In this document: one piece after another, positions 10,107 to 17,933 of the stretch
Layout of the letters: each line of letters starts with the position of its first letter
Position numbering within the stretch: position 1 is the stretch's first letter
Origin: Legionella lansingensis
GTDB lineage: Bacteria; Pseudomonadota; Gammaproteobacteria; Legionellales; Legionellaceae
DNA length: 64,000 nucleotides
Assembly (NCBI RefSeq): GCF_900187355.1
Contig: NZ_LT906451.1
Location: 1,857,001-1,921,000 of the forward strand
Reading direction: 5' to 3'
Position numbers and translations under genes: made by a program
The notes under the pieces: generated by a model
The model's database searches: none
Seen by the model: the letters and a program-made list of their open reading frames with translations, nothing else
What the model was told of the DNA's origin: nothing

Positions 10107-10133
10107 AGAAAGGTGGCCTAAATTTGTTGCCAT
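7935..10133 (-). CDS. GH13 (alpha-amylase clan) TIM-barrel protein, copy B
   Basis: A 732-residue paralogue of copy A, starting at ATG 10133, where GAGG lies seven bases upstream; the N-terminus MATNLGHLSYPANG has no signal peptide. Catalytic residues are conserved (D214 in GVRVDAL, E248 in VVGEL, D431 in SGNHD). It is near-identical to copy A over its first ~220 residues and over the ~250 residues around SGNHD, but differs through the middle (for example AVSPNQLSALSACGL for GDPEKYVPALSACGL). The last ~75 residues (after KEEKKN) are unrelated to the copy A tail. Diverged middle plus diverged tail suggest different substrates or destinations for the two proteins. Function is inferred from motifs only. 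Confidence 0.82.
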   Translation of the reverse strand: MATNLGHLSYPANGNLRMYNMHPYRSYVPHKRGIDGMIDYVPEIGIDGMKYNAAWINPVQLTGTLLHPHPDGLSQVSGSFYAMTDDEAFNPLIFPNCNTEECQAKLKKWTASVRLNGMFPIFDLVLNHIGINQGEPSPLQKKLGEAGLLLAEVNERWPDIQGIDYYRAGSTNRGLTTPMSDLDPVKIDKVFEILWEPFIRRYILDYGFMGVRVDALTHVPVPVQQRAYALVQKLVNVEYGTDAIVVGELMVAVSPNQLSALSACGLTHCLNPYSFFWGHCMEGGYEKTAERSPFIKQNQRLAEIVLSPEAKKISAYKIQIIAEYNKEKHKQPNTIYIVNQSGKYRLVINGESSYVALGITHVFPLSVLEEYSEIEQLIDSYRNVGTGKQKGEAQLAVRAWLEECPALQRVLGQMHFQSNKGSLIAVSGNHDVGTLKAKVMLDIAYGRAMTNVGADERKIEDIQNTYKEFKNIIKGIVNTNDLMRRLQAAFGLTEKEKQHLFLEVNMRMREKLFIQAMMCRGWYSLGGDEVGVCHKPEVFAQFGENPGRIGSSLLERAHSKCSQHDLRGFIRGVNEIMDVLPKPAYNDRATMHYLVLENEEFGVKAAEFLFVVVRYSAKENKYCLLGHTAEHLGDALLADKLRAMLASEPCLNEASCDVLMLDQHGEVIRTVLALAKEEKKNNQGIMRRTGASASEAEYIPALSFNFRDSFFSDPTRIKRDDRSEQLLTNTLK

Positions 10134-10254
10134 AAGAGTCCTCAAAACCCCAGGTTGGTTTAACCAGATGCTCTATATCATCCTCATGAGAGATACATGG
10201 TCTAATGCGATGGGACGATATTCTAGCATGATTTTGCTAACAAAATACTTTGTT

Positions 10255-10284
10255 TTGTTCATAATATTTATCTTGTGCTATATT
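10255..10284 (+). promoter_or_regulatory. Putative sigma-70 promoter for purB-nadB-nadA
   Basis: TTGTTC (10255-10260) and TATATT (10279-10284) are separated by 18 bases, about 100 bases ahead of the purB start. The rest of 10134-10380 holds the 5' leader of GH13 copy B on the minus strand and no recognisable gene. Confidence 0.35.
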
Positions 10285-10380
10285 TTGATTCGAATGGAGC
10301 AGCAGTTTAGGTATCGTTTTTGATTCACATCTATCGCTGCATCTACTATTATATGCGCTTTATAATTGTGGCGATTTACC

Positions 10381-11751
10381 ATGAGCTTATCCCCGTTGAA
10401 TGTTATTTCCCCTATTGATGGACGTTACCTAAAAAAAACGAGCATCCTAAGTCCTTATTTCAGTGAATTTGCCCTGATTTATTATCGGCTCATGGTTGAA
10501 ATTCGCTGGCTTGAATCTTTGGCAGCCAATAAAGATATCAAAGAAATTGCACAACTGGACAATAATGCCAAGGTTTACCTGGCAGAAATCCTAGTCAACT
10601 TTAATGAAGCAGAGGCTGAAAAAGTCAAAGAGTACGAAAGAAAGACGAATCACGACGTAAAAGCAGTAGAATATTATTTACAGGAAAAACTGGAGCAGTT
10701 CGAAAGCTTACGCAAATACACAGCTTTTATTCATTTTGCCTGCACATCAGAAGATATTAATAATTTAGCCTATGCTTTAATGGTTAAAGAAGCGATCGCT
10801 CAGGTCATCCAACCTACACTAGCCGAAATTATTGCCAGCATTATGCTACTTGGCAAACAGCATGGCGACATTCCCATGCTTTCACGAACCCATGGTCAAC
10901 CTGCAACACCCACAACGGTTGGCAAAGAGCTAGTTAACTTTGTAGCTCGCTTAAAGCGTCCGCAGCAACAATTGGCTGAAGTCCTTATACCTGCAAAATG
11001 CAATGGTGCTGTGGGAAATTATAATGCGCATATCATTGCTTATCCCGAAGTTGACTGGCGTAAGCATTGTGCAAATTTTGTTAATTCGCTTGGTTTATCT
11101 TTCAGTGCTTATACGACACAAATCGAACCTCACGATGGCATCGCTGAGGTCTCGCACATTATGACACGCATCAATAACATCTTGCTGGACTATACACGTG
11201 ATATTTGGACCTATATTTCACTTAACTACTTTAAGCAAAAAACCGTTGCTGATGAGGTAGGTTCCTCTACTATGCCGCATAAGATAAATCCTATTGATTT
11301 TGAAAATGCGGAAGGCAATCTTGGTATAGCTAACGCTCTATTTAATCATTTTGCCAACAAGCTCACGCAATCAAGAATGCAACGGGATCTCTCTGATTCC
11401 ACTGTCTTGCGCAATTTAGGAGTGGCTTTTGCCTATACTCTAATCGCTTTCCAAGCAATTGCCAAGGGGAATGATAAGTTACAAATTAATGAATCCGCTT
11501 TAAAACAGGATTTAGAATCAAACTGGGAAGTTCTAGCAGAAGCGGTGCAAACGGTAATGCGTCGCTATAATATACCTAATGCCTATGAGCAATTAAAAAA
11601 TTTAACCCGAGGACAAGGGGTTGACGCAGAAAGCTTAAGACATTTCATCAAATCACTTGCCATCCCCGAAGAGGTACAAAAGCAATTACTGGAATTGACC
11701 CCTGAAAAATACACTGGTTTGGCAGCACAACTAGTAAAAGCATTCTCATGA
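10381..11751 (+). CDS. purB: Adenylosuccinate lyase
   Basis: A 456-residue fumarase/aspartase-superfamily enzyme acting twice in purine synthesis: it releases fumarate from SAICAR and from adenylosuccinate. The superfamily signature EVGSSTMPHKINPIDFENAEGN is near residue 295, the catalytic base region SRTHGQPATPTTVGKE near 168, and TSEDINNLAY near 122. Start placed at ATG 10381 because MSLSPLNVISPIDGRY matches the usual PurB N-terminus; an in-frame codon upstream only adds four residues. It is the first gene of an apparent operon: its stop overlaps the nadB start by four bases (ATGA). Confidence 0.96.
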   Translation: MSLSPLNVISPIDGRYLKKTSILSPYFSEFALIYYRLMVEIRWLESLAANKDIKEIAQLDNNAKVYLAEILVNFNEAEAEKVKEYERKTNHDVKAVEYYLQEKLEQFESLRKYTAFIHFACTSEDINNLAYALMVKEAIAQVIQPTLAEIIASIMLLGKQHGDIPMLSRTHGQPATPTTVGKELVNFVARLKRPQQQLAEVLIPAKCNGAVGNYNAHIIAYPEVDWRKHCANFVNSLGLSFSAYTTQIEPHDGIAEVSHIMTRINNILLDYTRDIWTYISLNYFKQKTVADEVGSSTMPHKINPIDFENAEGNLGIANALFNHFANKLTQSRMQRDLSDSTVLRNLGVAFAYTLIAFQAIAKGNDKLQINESALKQDLESNWEVLAEAVQTVMRRYNIPNAYEQLKNLTRGQGVDAESLRHFIKSLAIPEEVQKQLLELTPEKYTGLAAQLVKAFS

Positions 11752-13391
11752 CAAATTTATCGCAACAAGGAAAAACATTAGAATTTGATGTCCTGGTTTT
11801 GGGTACAGGTCTAGCTGGTCTTAATTATTGCCTGCAATTATTAAAACTCCAACCCAATGTAAAAATTGCCCTTGTTAGCAAAGCAGAGAGTAGCGAATGT
11901 AACAGTCGTTACGCACAAGGAGGGATAGCAGCTGCTGTATCACCAAGCGATTCTTTGGAATCTCATATTGCTGATACATTGGATGCAGGCGATGGTTTGT
12001 GCTATCAACCCGCGGTTGAATTCATTATTCGTCAAGCGCCGCAAGCCATCCAGGATTTATTAACCTATGCTGTCCCTTTTACTAAAGGGGAAAATGGTGA
12101 ATTCACTCTTGCGCAAGAGGGTGGTCACTCTCACCGACGAATTTTCAATATCGGTGATCAAACGGGTCTAACTGTCACCGAAGCACTATTGCATGCAGCG
12201 AAAGCATACCCACAAATTCATTTTTTTGAGCATCATATCGCGGTGAATTTAATTACTCACTACCATCCTCACCGAACAGATATCCAGGGAGAAGTTCTGG
12301 GTGCTTATATTTTAGATTGTCATGAAAACCGCATCCATAGCTTCCTAAGTCGCTGTGTTATTCTTGCCACCGGCGGGGCAGGTAAAACGTATCGGTATAC
12401 GACTAATCCCATGGTCGCCACTGGTGATGGCGTTGCCATGGCTTACCGGGCAGGAGCTCGGGTTGGAAATATGGAATTTTACCAATTCCACCCTACGCTG
12501 TTACATCACCATAGTTTAAACAATTTCTTAATCTCAGAAGCTGTACGCGGCGAAGGTGGTTTATTAAAGACTCCTGAGACCGGAGAGCGTTTTATGCAAC
12601 GCTATGCACCGGAACAAATGGAATTAGCGACCCGCGACGTGGTTGCACGTTCTATTTTCAGTGAAATTGAGCAAAACCAAAATGGTTTTGTTTACCTAGA
12701 TATTACTCATCAACCGAAATCATTCCTAAAAAAACGTTTCCCACAAATTTATAAAACCTTGATGAGCGTTGGCATTGACATGAGTCAGGATATGATTCCC
12801 GTTGTTCCTGCTGCCCATTATCAATGTGGAGGGGTATTGACAGATGTAGATGGGCGCACTGATCTAAAACGACTTTACGCCATCGGTGAAGTAGCCTTTA
12901 CCGGCTTACACGGGGCAAATCGGTTGGCAAGTAATTCCTTGCTAGAAGCGCTCGTGATGGCGGGTAATGCTGCGCGTTGCAGCTTAAAAGATCTGACAAC
13001 CTCTTACAAAATAGACAATATTCCCATTTGGAATTCACCAGGGGAAGTTAATTCTCGTAGAGCAAGCCAAATCAATGCGCACTGGCGCGGTTTACGAGGC
13101 GAAATGACCTCTTATGCTGGCATCGTTCGTACGGAAGCCGGATTGCAAGATCTACTACAATTAATTATGAAGCGGAAAAAAATCATCGAGGAATATTATT
13201 GGAAGCACTGTATTACGCGTGATTTTATTGAACTGCGTAATATTGTTTTGAATGCAGAACTCATTGTTAGAGCAGCTTTATCGAGAAGAGAATCCCGTGG
13301 GGGGCATTATCGTGAGGATTTCCCCTATAAAAGTGCACGAGCAGAAGAAAGTATTGCCAGATTAACCTCACCGCAAAATCCATTTGTTTAA
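11748..13391 (+). CDS. nadB: L-aspartate oxidase
   Basis: A 547-residue FAD enzyme that oxidises L-aspartate to iminoaspartate, the first step of de novo NAD synthesis. Seen: N-terminal dinucleotide-binding VLGTGLAGLNYCL (residues ~16-28), SRYAQGGIAAAV (FAD/substrate loop), GGHSHRRI, the catalytic-domain EFYQFHPT segment and SEAVRGEGG, then GVLTDVDGRTDLKRLYAIGEVAFTGLHGANRLASNSLLEALV near residue 365. The C-terminal helical domain ends in RRESRGGHYREDFP, as in the succinate dehydrogenase/fumarate reductase flavoprotein family. ATGA overlap with purB suggests translational coupling; nadA follows after 14 bases. Confidence 0.96.
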   Translation: MTNLSQQGKTLEFDVLVLGTGLAGLNYCLQLLKLQPNVKIALVSKAESSECNSRYAQGGIAAAVSPSDSLESHIADTLDAGDGLCYQPAVEFIIRQAPQAIQDLLTYAVPFTKGENGEFTLAQEGGHSHRRIFNIGDQTGLTVTEALLHAAKAYPQIHFFEHHIAVNLITHYHPHRTDIQGEVLGAYILDCHENRIHSFLSRCVILATGGAGKTYRYTTNPMVATGDGVAMAYRAGARVGNMEFYQFHPTLLHHHSLNNFLISEAVRGEGGLLKTPETGERFMQRYAPEQMELATRDVVARSIFSEIEQNQNGFVYLDITHQPKSFLKKRFPQIYKTLMSVGIDMSQDMIPVVPAAHYQCGGVLTDVDGRTDLKRLYAIGEVAFTGLHGANRLASNSLLEALVMAGNAARCSLKDLTTSYKIDNIPIWNSPGEVNSRRASQINAHWRGLRGEMTSYAGIVRTEAGLQDLLQLIMKRKKIIEEYYWKHCITRDFIELRNIVLNAELIVRAALSRRESRGGHYREDFPYKSARAEESIARLTSPQNPFV

Positions 13392-13405
13392 TTGAGGTAC
13401 CCCGG

Positions 13406-14749
13406 ATGTTTGAAAGCCATTTTAATTATCAGCCCGAAAAGACACTCATGCACGTCCGTAGTGACATGACGATTTGTCAAACTGATTACCCGTTAGACTG
13501 GTACCAAGACGATTTTATTCCTTATGCAGAAGAATATTTGGCCTTGCCTGACCGTAAACTAACGACAGTTCTTGCATGGATGACGCCTTACATAAAAAAA
13601 GCCCAAGCTCATTTTGGCGACAAATTACTCTTGCTTGCTCATTATTATATGGGTGGTGATATTGTCAGACTGGTCGAACAATTTGGCGGCAAAATTGGGG
13701 ATTCTTACCAATTGGCTCTAATGGCTGCTAATCATCCTGAGAAATCCGTGATCATTGAATCCGCGGTGCATTTTATGGCTGAATCCATTTCTATCCTCGC
13801 GAACAAACAGCAACATGTTTATATTACCAACCCCAAATCAGGATGCACCATGGAGATGTTGGCAAAGGATTTCATGGTAGAACCTGCTTTTCTGGATCTA
13901 AATGAACGGTATGGTTCTGAGGCCATTTTGCCTGTGTGTTATATGAATACCTCTGGGCGCGTAAAAGCCATGACAGGCGCTCAGGGAGGTGCCGTATGTA
14001 CCAGCTCAAACGTTAAAAAAATTTTTGAGTGGGCAAGGAAACAACATAAAAAAATTTTATTTATTCCTGATCGTCACATGGGTGAAAATATTGCCTATTG
14101 GCTAGGCATCAAGGATCTCGCCTACTGGCCTGGCGGGACTGCTGGAGCGCAGTATTCCTTAGAAGCACAAGATGCCAATACGCTTGCTCAATTTGATAAA
14201 GCAGAATTAATCTTATTTGCCAGTGAATGTGCAGTACATAGCCATTATCAACCGGAAATGTGTGAATATTGGCACAACCAAGGTTATACAACGGTGGTAC
14301 ACCCTGAATGCCGCAATGAAGTGATTCGTGTTGCACAACATGCTGGTTCCACTGCATTTATCTGGGATTATGTCGTTAATGACAGAGCGCAAAGTAAGCA
14401 TTATGCGATTGGCACAGAGAATCATATGGTTGAGAACTTAAAGCAGCATTGTAAAAAACTCGGAATAGAAGTGGTCAATCTCGCCGAAGCACCTAAAAAA
14501 GATCATGAGAAAGGTATCGGTTGTGGCTGTGCCACCATGTCTCGCAATGATCCACCCCATCTTGTAGCCTTGGTTGACCTATTAAGACAAGGAAAACCCA
14601 TGACCTATAATGAGGTCAAAGCAGGTGATTTAGTGAATGAATTTACAGGTCTTAGGCAACGGCTTGATGAAAACGAGCAGCAATGGGTTATTGATAATGC
14701 TAAAAAAGCACTTGAAATGATGATCAATATCACCGAAGATCGTCTATGA
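13406..14749 (+). CDS. nadA: Quinolinate synthase
   Basis: A 447-residue iron-sulfur enzyme that condenses iminoaspartate with dihydroxyacetone phosphate to give quinolinate. Candidate 4Fe-4S ligand cysteines are seen in SGCTMEML, HPECRNEV and GIGCGCATMSRN, spread over the three pseudo-symmetric domains, together with LLAHYYMGGDIV near the N-terminus, IPDRHMGEN and SGRVKAMTGAQGGAVCTS. GAGGT lies a few bases before ATG 13406. The N-terminal ~60 residues precede the catalytic core. It is 14 bases downstream of nadB and clearly in the same operon; nadC is at the left edge of the window on the other strand. Confidence 0.95.
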   Translation: MFESHFNYQPEKTLMHVRSDMTICQTDYPLDWYQDDFIPYAEEYLALPDRKLTTVLAWMTPYIKKAQAHFGDKLLLLAHYYMGGDIVRLVEQFGGKIGDSYQLALMAANHPEKSVIIESAVHFMAESISILANKQQHVYITNPKSGCTMEMLAKDFMVEPAFLDLNERYGSEAILPVCYMNTSGRVKAMTGAQGGAVCTSSNVKKIFEWARKQHKKILFIPDRHMGENIAYWLGIKDLAYWPGGTAGAQYSLEAQDANTLAQFDKAELILFASECAVHSHYQPEMCEYWHNQGYTTVVHPECRNEVIRVAQHAGSTAFIWDYVVNDRAQSKHYAIGTENHMVENLKQHCKKLGIEVVNLAEAPKKDHEKGIGCGCATMSRNDPPHLVALVDLLRQGKPMTYNEVKAGDLVNEFTGLRQRLDENEQQWVIDNAKKALEMMINITEDRL

Positions 14750-14777
14750 TCTTCATGCATGAGTAAAGGACTAGCAA

Positions 14778-15302
14778 ATGCCTATAGAAACAGTAAAGAA
14801 AGCGCTTAATTCCATTTATGATGTTCCCGTAACCAAAATGGATGGCAGTCAAGCCAACTTAAAACCCTACCGCGGAAAAGTGATGCTCATTGTCAATGTG
14901 GCAAGCCGCTGTGGTTTTACCCCTCAATACAAAGAATTGGAGACAATGTACCAGGATTACAAAGATGAAGGCTTTAGTGTTCTTGGCTTCCCATGCAACC
15001 AATTTTTGCATCAAGAGCCTGGCACTCCCCAGGAAATTCAAGAGTTCGCCGAAAGTTGTTTCCGCGTGACTTTTCCACTCTTTGCAAAAATTGATGTTAA
15101 AGGAGCAAATCAGGCGCCCTTATATAATTACATCCTGAAAAACATCAAGCGCCGACCACTGAAATTCATCCCCTGGAATTTTACCAAAATACTGGTTGAT
15201 GCACAGGGCAATGTATTGAAACAATATTTACCTATTGCATCGTTTAAAAAGATCCGCAAAGACGTAGAGAAATTATTGGCCACCGCTGAAGTTCATGGGT
15301 AA
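14778..15302 (+). CDS. Glutathione peroxidase family protein (Cys type)
   Basis: A 174-residue thioredoxin-fold peroxidase that reduces hydrogen or lipid peroxides with glutathione or thioredoxin. The peroxidatic Cys sits in NVASRCGFT (encoded by TGT, so not selenocysteine), with the second conserved motif GFPCNQF and the WNFTKILVD motif that supplies the catalytic Trp and Asn. AAGGA stands well placed before ATG 14778. It follows nadA by 28 bases and probably rides on the purB-nadBA transcript. No signal peptide. An imperfect hairpin (GATGTCC against GGACATC) follows the stop and may end transcription. Confidence 0.92.
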   Translation: MPIETVKKALNSIYDVPVTKMDGSQANLKPYRGKVMLIVNVASRCGFTPQYKELETMYQDYKDEGFSVLGFPCNQFLHQEPGTPQEIQEFAESCFRVTFPLFAKIDVKGANQAPLYNYILKNIKRRPLKFIPWNFTKILVDAQGNVLKQYLPIASFKKIRKDVEKLLATAEVHG

Positions 15303-15362
15303 GAGGTTCAAATCATCGGGATGTCCGTTAGCACGGCCATCCAGGACATCTTCGGTTTCCAG

Positions 15363-16169
15363 CTAAAGTTCCAGAGTTATCCCTCCGACAAAACTATACT
15401 GATACACATTAGGATTATTGGTTAACTGACGATAAATCCCTAAATCAATCGCTATATTCGAGTTAATCATATAAAGAAGGCCACAATCTAAAATGACCGT
15501 ACCCTTCTCACCAGGACCCGTTCTGGAATCCCCAAACATTTCGCCATAAAAGTTGAGACTACTTGTGGCTGCATAAGTTATTTCTACATCAGGAGTATAA
15601 ACGGTATAGCGTTCCCCTCCCAAACTTGTAGGATCCGTGTATGAGCCTCCTTCTAGCATTGCCGTGACGCTCCATTGATCATTAAGGTTATAATTAATCA
15701 TACCACTCAAGGCAACGCCTAAACCTCTACTACCGAATCCTGAGCTACCTCCTGGGAAAATCAATAGACCATTTACTGCTGTCGCCCATTGCTGGGTATA
15801 ACCAAGCTGATGTTTAAAATCCATGCTCAATGAAGTATATCCTGAGAAAGGAGCGAGGTTAGTGCGATTATAATTAGGTGCTGTTAAATCTATTTCCGAA
15901 TTGCCTGGCAAACCCAAACTGAATTCGAGTTGCGGATAATCCTGTAGCCAGCCATTAGGCTTTAATGTCTGACGCTCCCAACCCCCTGCCAGTAAGGCTC
16001 GTTTAAATGGAACAACACAGGCATTATTGATATTACCACCTCGCTGAGTGATATTGAGAATCTCAGAAGGACCAAGACAGGGATTATCTTCTTGCGCAAA
16101 AACGTTAGCCGAAGGACATGAGATTATAATTAAAGGAATCAGGAAATTTCTACTCAGTATAGTCAGCAT
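15363..16169 (-). CDS. Outer-membrane beta-barrel protein of unknown function
   Basis: A 268-residue exported protein: hydrophobic signal peptide with a likely cut after VFA (QEDNP follows). The mature part alternates polar and hydrophobic residues in strand-like segments (LEFSLGLP, TSLSMDFKHQLG, GVALSGMINYNLND, VEITYAATSSLNFYGEMF, VILDCGLLYMINSNIAIDLGIY) and ends in a barrel-like GGITLEL. This resembles the transporter-like outer-membrane proteins often found in Legionella and pseudomonads. It has two cysteines near the N-terminus (NPCLG, NACVV). Upstream, on the same strand, is another small exported protein, so the two likely form a transcription unit. Specific role unknown. Confidence 0.65.
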   Translation of the reverse strand: MLTILSRNFLIPLIIISCPSANVFAQEDNPCLGPSEILNITQRGGNINNACVVPFKRALLAGGWERQTLKPNGWLQDYPQLEFSLGLPGNSEIDLTAPNYNRTNLAPFSGYTSLSMDFKHQLGYTQQWATAVNGLLIFPGGSSGFGSRGLGVALSGMINYNLNDQWSVTAMLEGGSYTDPTSLGGERYTVYTPDVEITYAATSSLNFYGEMFGDSRTGPGEKGTVILDCGLLYMINSNIAIDLGIYRQLTNNPNVYQYSFVGGITLEL

Positions 16170-16220
16170 GCAGCCTTATCTCCCCGAGTTAAGCTTTTTA
16201 CTAAAGAGGCCAAGAGGTGT

Positions 16221-16604
16221 TCAGCTGGCAACACTAAATTGGCAATCACTAAGGGATTGAGTGCAAACATAACCGCCATAAATTTCAATCCAATTGTAAT
16301 CGGTACGAGCTGGAATTTTTACTGGAACAGGCCACCAAATGGAATATATCCCTACTGAATTTTCATAGCTACAAACGACACCTCGCCCCGTGCCAGCCAC
16401 AACAATATTACTACGCACAAAGCGCGTATTTTTATCTCCCTGTGGTCGATGAGCAGAATATGGATTGAGAACCCATGGTTCAGGAATGACACCCCACTTA
16501 AGCGAAGTTGTATTGGGATCTGGACAGGTTGATATTTGCGCTTTACTTGATAAGCTAACGAAAAAGAAACTAAGTAAACAGAAAGCCAAAATAATTTGTT
16601 TCAT
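16221..16604 (-). CDS. Small exported protein of unknown function
   Basis: A 127-residue protein with a clear Sec signal peptide (MKQIILAFCLLSFFFVSLSSKA, cut before QISTCP). The mature ~105 residues have four cysteines (STCP, VVCSYE, YVCTQ, SDCQ) suitable for two disulfides in the periplasm, and many Trp/Tyr residues. It vaguely resembles DUF3757-type small secreted Legionella proteins, but I cannot confirm this. It precedes the beta-barrel gene by about 50 bases on the same strand. Confidence 0.6.
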   Translation of the reverse strand: MKQIILAFCLLSFFFVSLSSKAQISTCPDPNTTSLKWGVIPEPWVLNPYSAHRPQGDKNTRFVRSNIVVAGTGRGVVCSYENSVGIYSIWWPVPVKIPARTDYNWIEIYGGYVCTQSLSDCQFSVAS

Positions 16605-16691
16605 GATCTATCCCAACTTAAGTCCAGAAAGTATCTTTTCATAGTTTATCTAAAAACGCTTTACTCACAACAAATAATTTTATCCTTCCCA

Positions 16692-16719
16692 TTGTATCGC
16701 TTCGTTTCTTTGTTATAAT
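16692..16719 (+). promoter_or_regulatory. Promoter of tRNA-Leu
   Basis: TTGTAT (16692-16697), a 16-base spacer and a perfect TATAAT (16714-16719) end ten bases before the tRNA 5' end. The upstream interval from 16605 shows nothing else. Confidence 0.65.
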
Positions 16720-16729
16720 GGCCGCCTAT

Positions 16730-16816
16730 GCCGGGGTGGCGGAATTGGTAGACGCGCCGGATTCAAAATCCGGTGGTGGTGACACCGTGTGGGTTCGAGT
16801 CCCACCCTCGGTACCA
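16730..16816 (+). tRNA. tRNA-Leu (anticodon CAA)
   Basis: An 87-base class II tRNA with encoded CCA. The anticodon arm is CCGGA-TTCAAAA-TCCGG (anticodon CAA at 16764-16766), the D arm holds GGTAGACGC, the long variable arm spans about 16774-16790, and the T arm holds GGTTCGAGTCC. The acceptor stem contains G-U pairs. It decodes UUG codons. Confidence 0.95.
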
Positions 16817-16829
16817 AAAAGGATTTATC

Positions 16830-17933
16830 ATGGTGAGTGATCACAATCTTTCTCTGCTAATTCAGCACAATCTTAAAGTATTTCCAGATACGCACACCTA
16901 CTTATTGAGAGACTTGCGCGATCATTGGGCTACGACTAAGCCTTTGGCAGGTATCAAACTACTTCACAATATTCCTGTGACCTATGAAACATTAGTAAAA
17001 CTGGAATCTTTATTGGCCGCCGGGGCAGAGTTAACGGTAGTACACCCCAAATTTCTTGAGACTCCCCCTGCAGAAGAGATTATAGGTACCTTAGCTAATA
17101 TAGGTGTGCATTATGTAAAGCTACATCAAGATGTTGAAGGGGAATTTGACATTGCTTTAGATTGTTGCGCAGAAGTTCCTAATATGCCTAAGGTTAAGGT
17201 TCGTAAAGGGATTGCGGAATTAACTCAAAGTGGTGGCGAGCAATATCGCCAAATGAACACCCCCTTTCCTGTAATTAATATTGATGAGTCTAATCTAAAA
17301 AAATTAGAGGGTATGTACGGGACAGGTGAAGCCTTCACCAGAGCAATTAAAGAAAGAACAGAGCAATCGATAAAAAATTTGCGCTTTATGGTCTTTGGTT
17401 TCGGTAAGGTAGGTCGAGGCATTGTAAAATATTTGCTGAAAGAAACTCCGCATATTACTGTTGTTGAGCAGTCTCCCTATCAATTACAGAAAGCTAGGGA
17501 ACTAGGGGTTGAAGCATTAGACATTGCTCATCTTGAGGAAGTTAAACGTCGCGCAAAGGAAATGTTTTGCCTTGTCACAGCAACCGGACAACCTCAACTA
17601 TTATCAAAGTATTTAAGCCCAGAAGATTGTCCGCAAGCCATCATTGCTAACATGGGGGCTAGTGATGAAATTGGTCTTAAGTTCAATCACAAAAAAATCC
17701 TATGTTCGCACATGCCAATTAATTTCTCTCTAAAGCACCCTACTCTGCTTCACTTCATTGATCCAGTTTTCTATGCTCATAATCTAACAGCACAACTGTT
17801 ATTGGAAAACAATTATGCAGCTGGGTACCATCCTTTCCCCAGCTATTTAGATGAATTAATCATCAGGTTATGGAATACGTATAATCCGATGGATATCAGT
17901 GATATTTTTAATGCACCACCCTCACCTCTGTAG
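16830..17933 (+). CDS. Adenosylhomocysteinase-like NAD-binding protein, short and probably not a canonical SahH
   Basis: A 367-residue protein from ATG 16830 (AAAGGA upstream); a longer frame would begin inside the tRNA. The central and C-terminal part resembles S-adenosylhomocysteine hydrolase: VINIDESNLKKLEGMYG aligns with the substrate-binding segment and LRFMVFGFGKVGRGIVKYL with its NAD-binding Rossmann loop. The protein is about 60-100 residues shorter than true SahH. In the segment that in SahH reads K...DN.YGC, this protein has K..EG.YGT, so the Asp-Asn pair and the Cys are replaced. That argues for a changed reaction or a regulatory role. It probably shares the tRNA promoter. The 3' end overlaps the ampG-like gene by 26 bases on the opposite strand. 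Confidence 0.7.
   Translation: MVSDHNLSLLIQHNLKVFPDTHTYLLRDLRDHWATTKPLAGIKLLHNIPVTYETLVKLESLLAAGAELTVVHPKFLETPPAEEIIGTLANIGVHYVKLHQDVEGEFDIALDCCAEVPNMPKVKVRKGIAELTQSGGEQYRQMNTPFPVINIDESNLKKLEGMYGTGEAFTRAIKERTEQSIKNLRFMVFGFGKVGRGIVKYLLKETPHITVVEQSPYQLQKARELGVEALDIAHLEEVKRRAKEMFCLVTATGQPQLLSKYLSPEDCPQAIIANMGASDEIGLKFNHKKILCSHMPINFSLKHPTLLHFIDPVFYAHNLTAQLLLENNYAAGYHPFPSYLDELIIRLWNTYNPMDISDIFNAPPSPL

Noticed and set aside
14895-14930. Selenocysteine in the glutathione peroxidase
   Set aside because: The catalytic codon in NVASRCGFT is TGT (cysteine).
16773-16829. Longer N-terminus for the SahH-like protein starting inside tRNA-Leu
   Set aside because: It would use a GTG within the tRNA; ATG 16830 has a good ribosome site.
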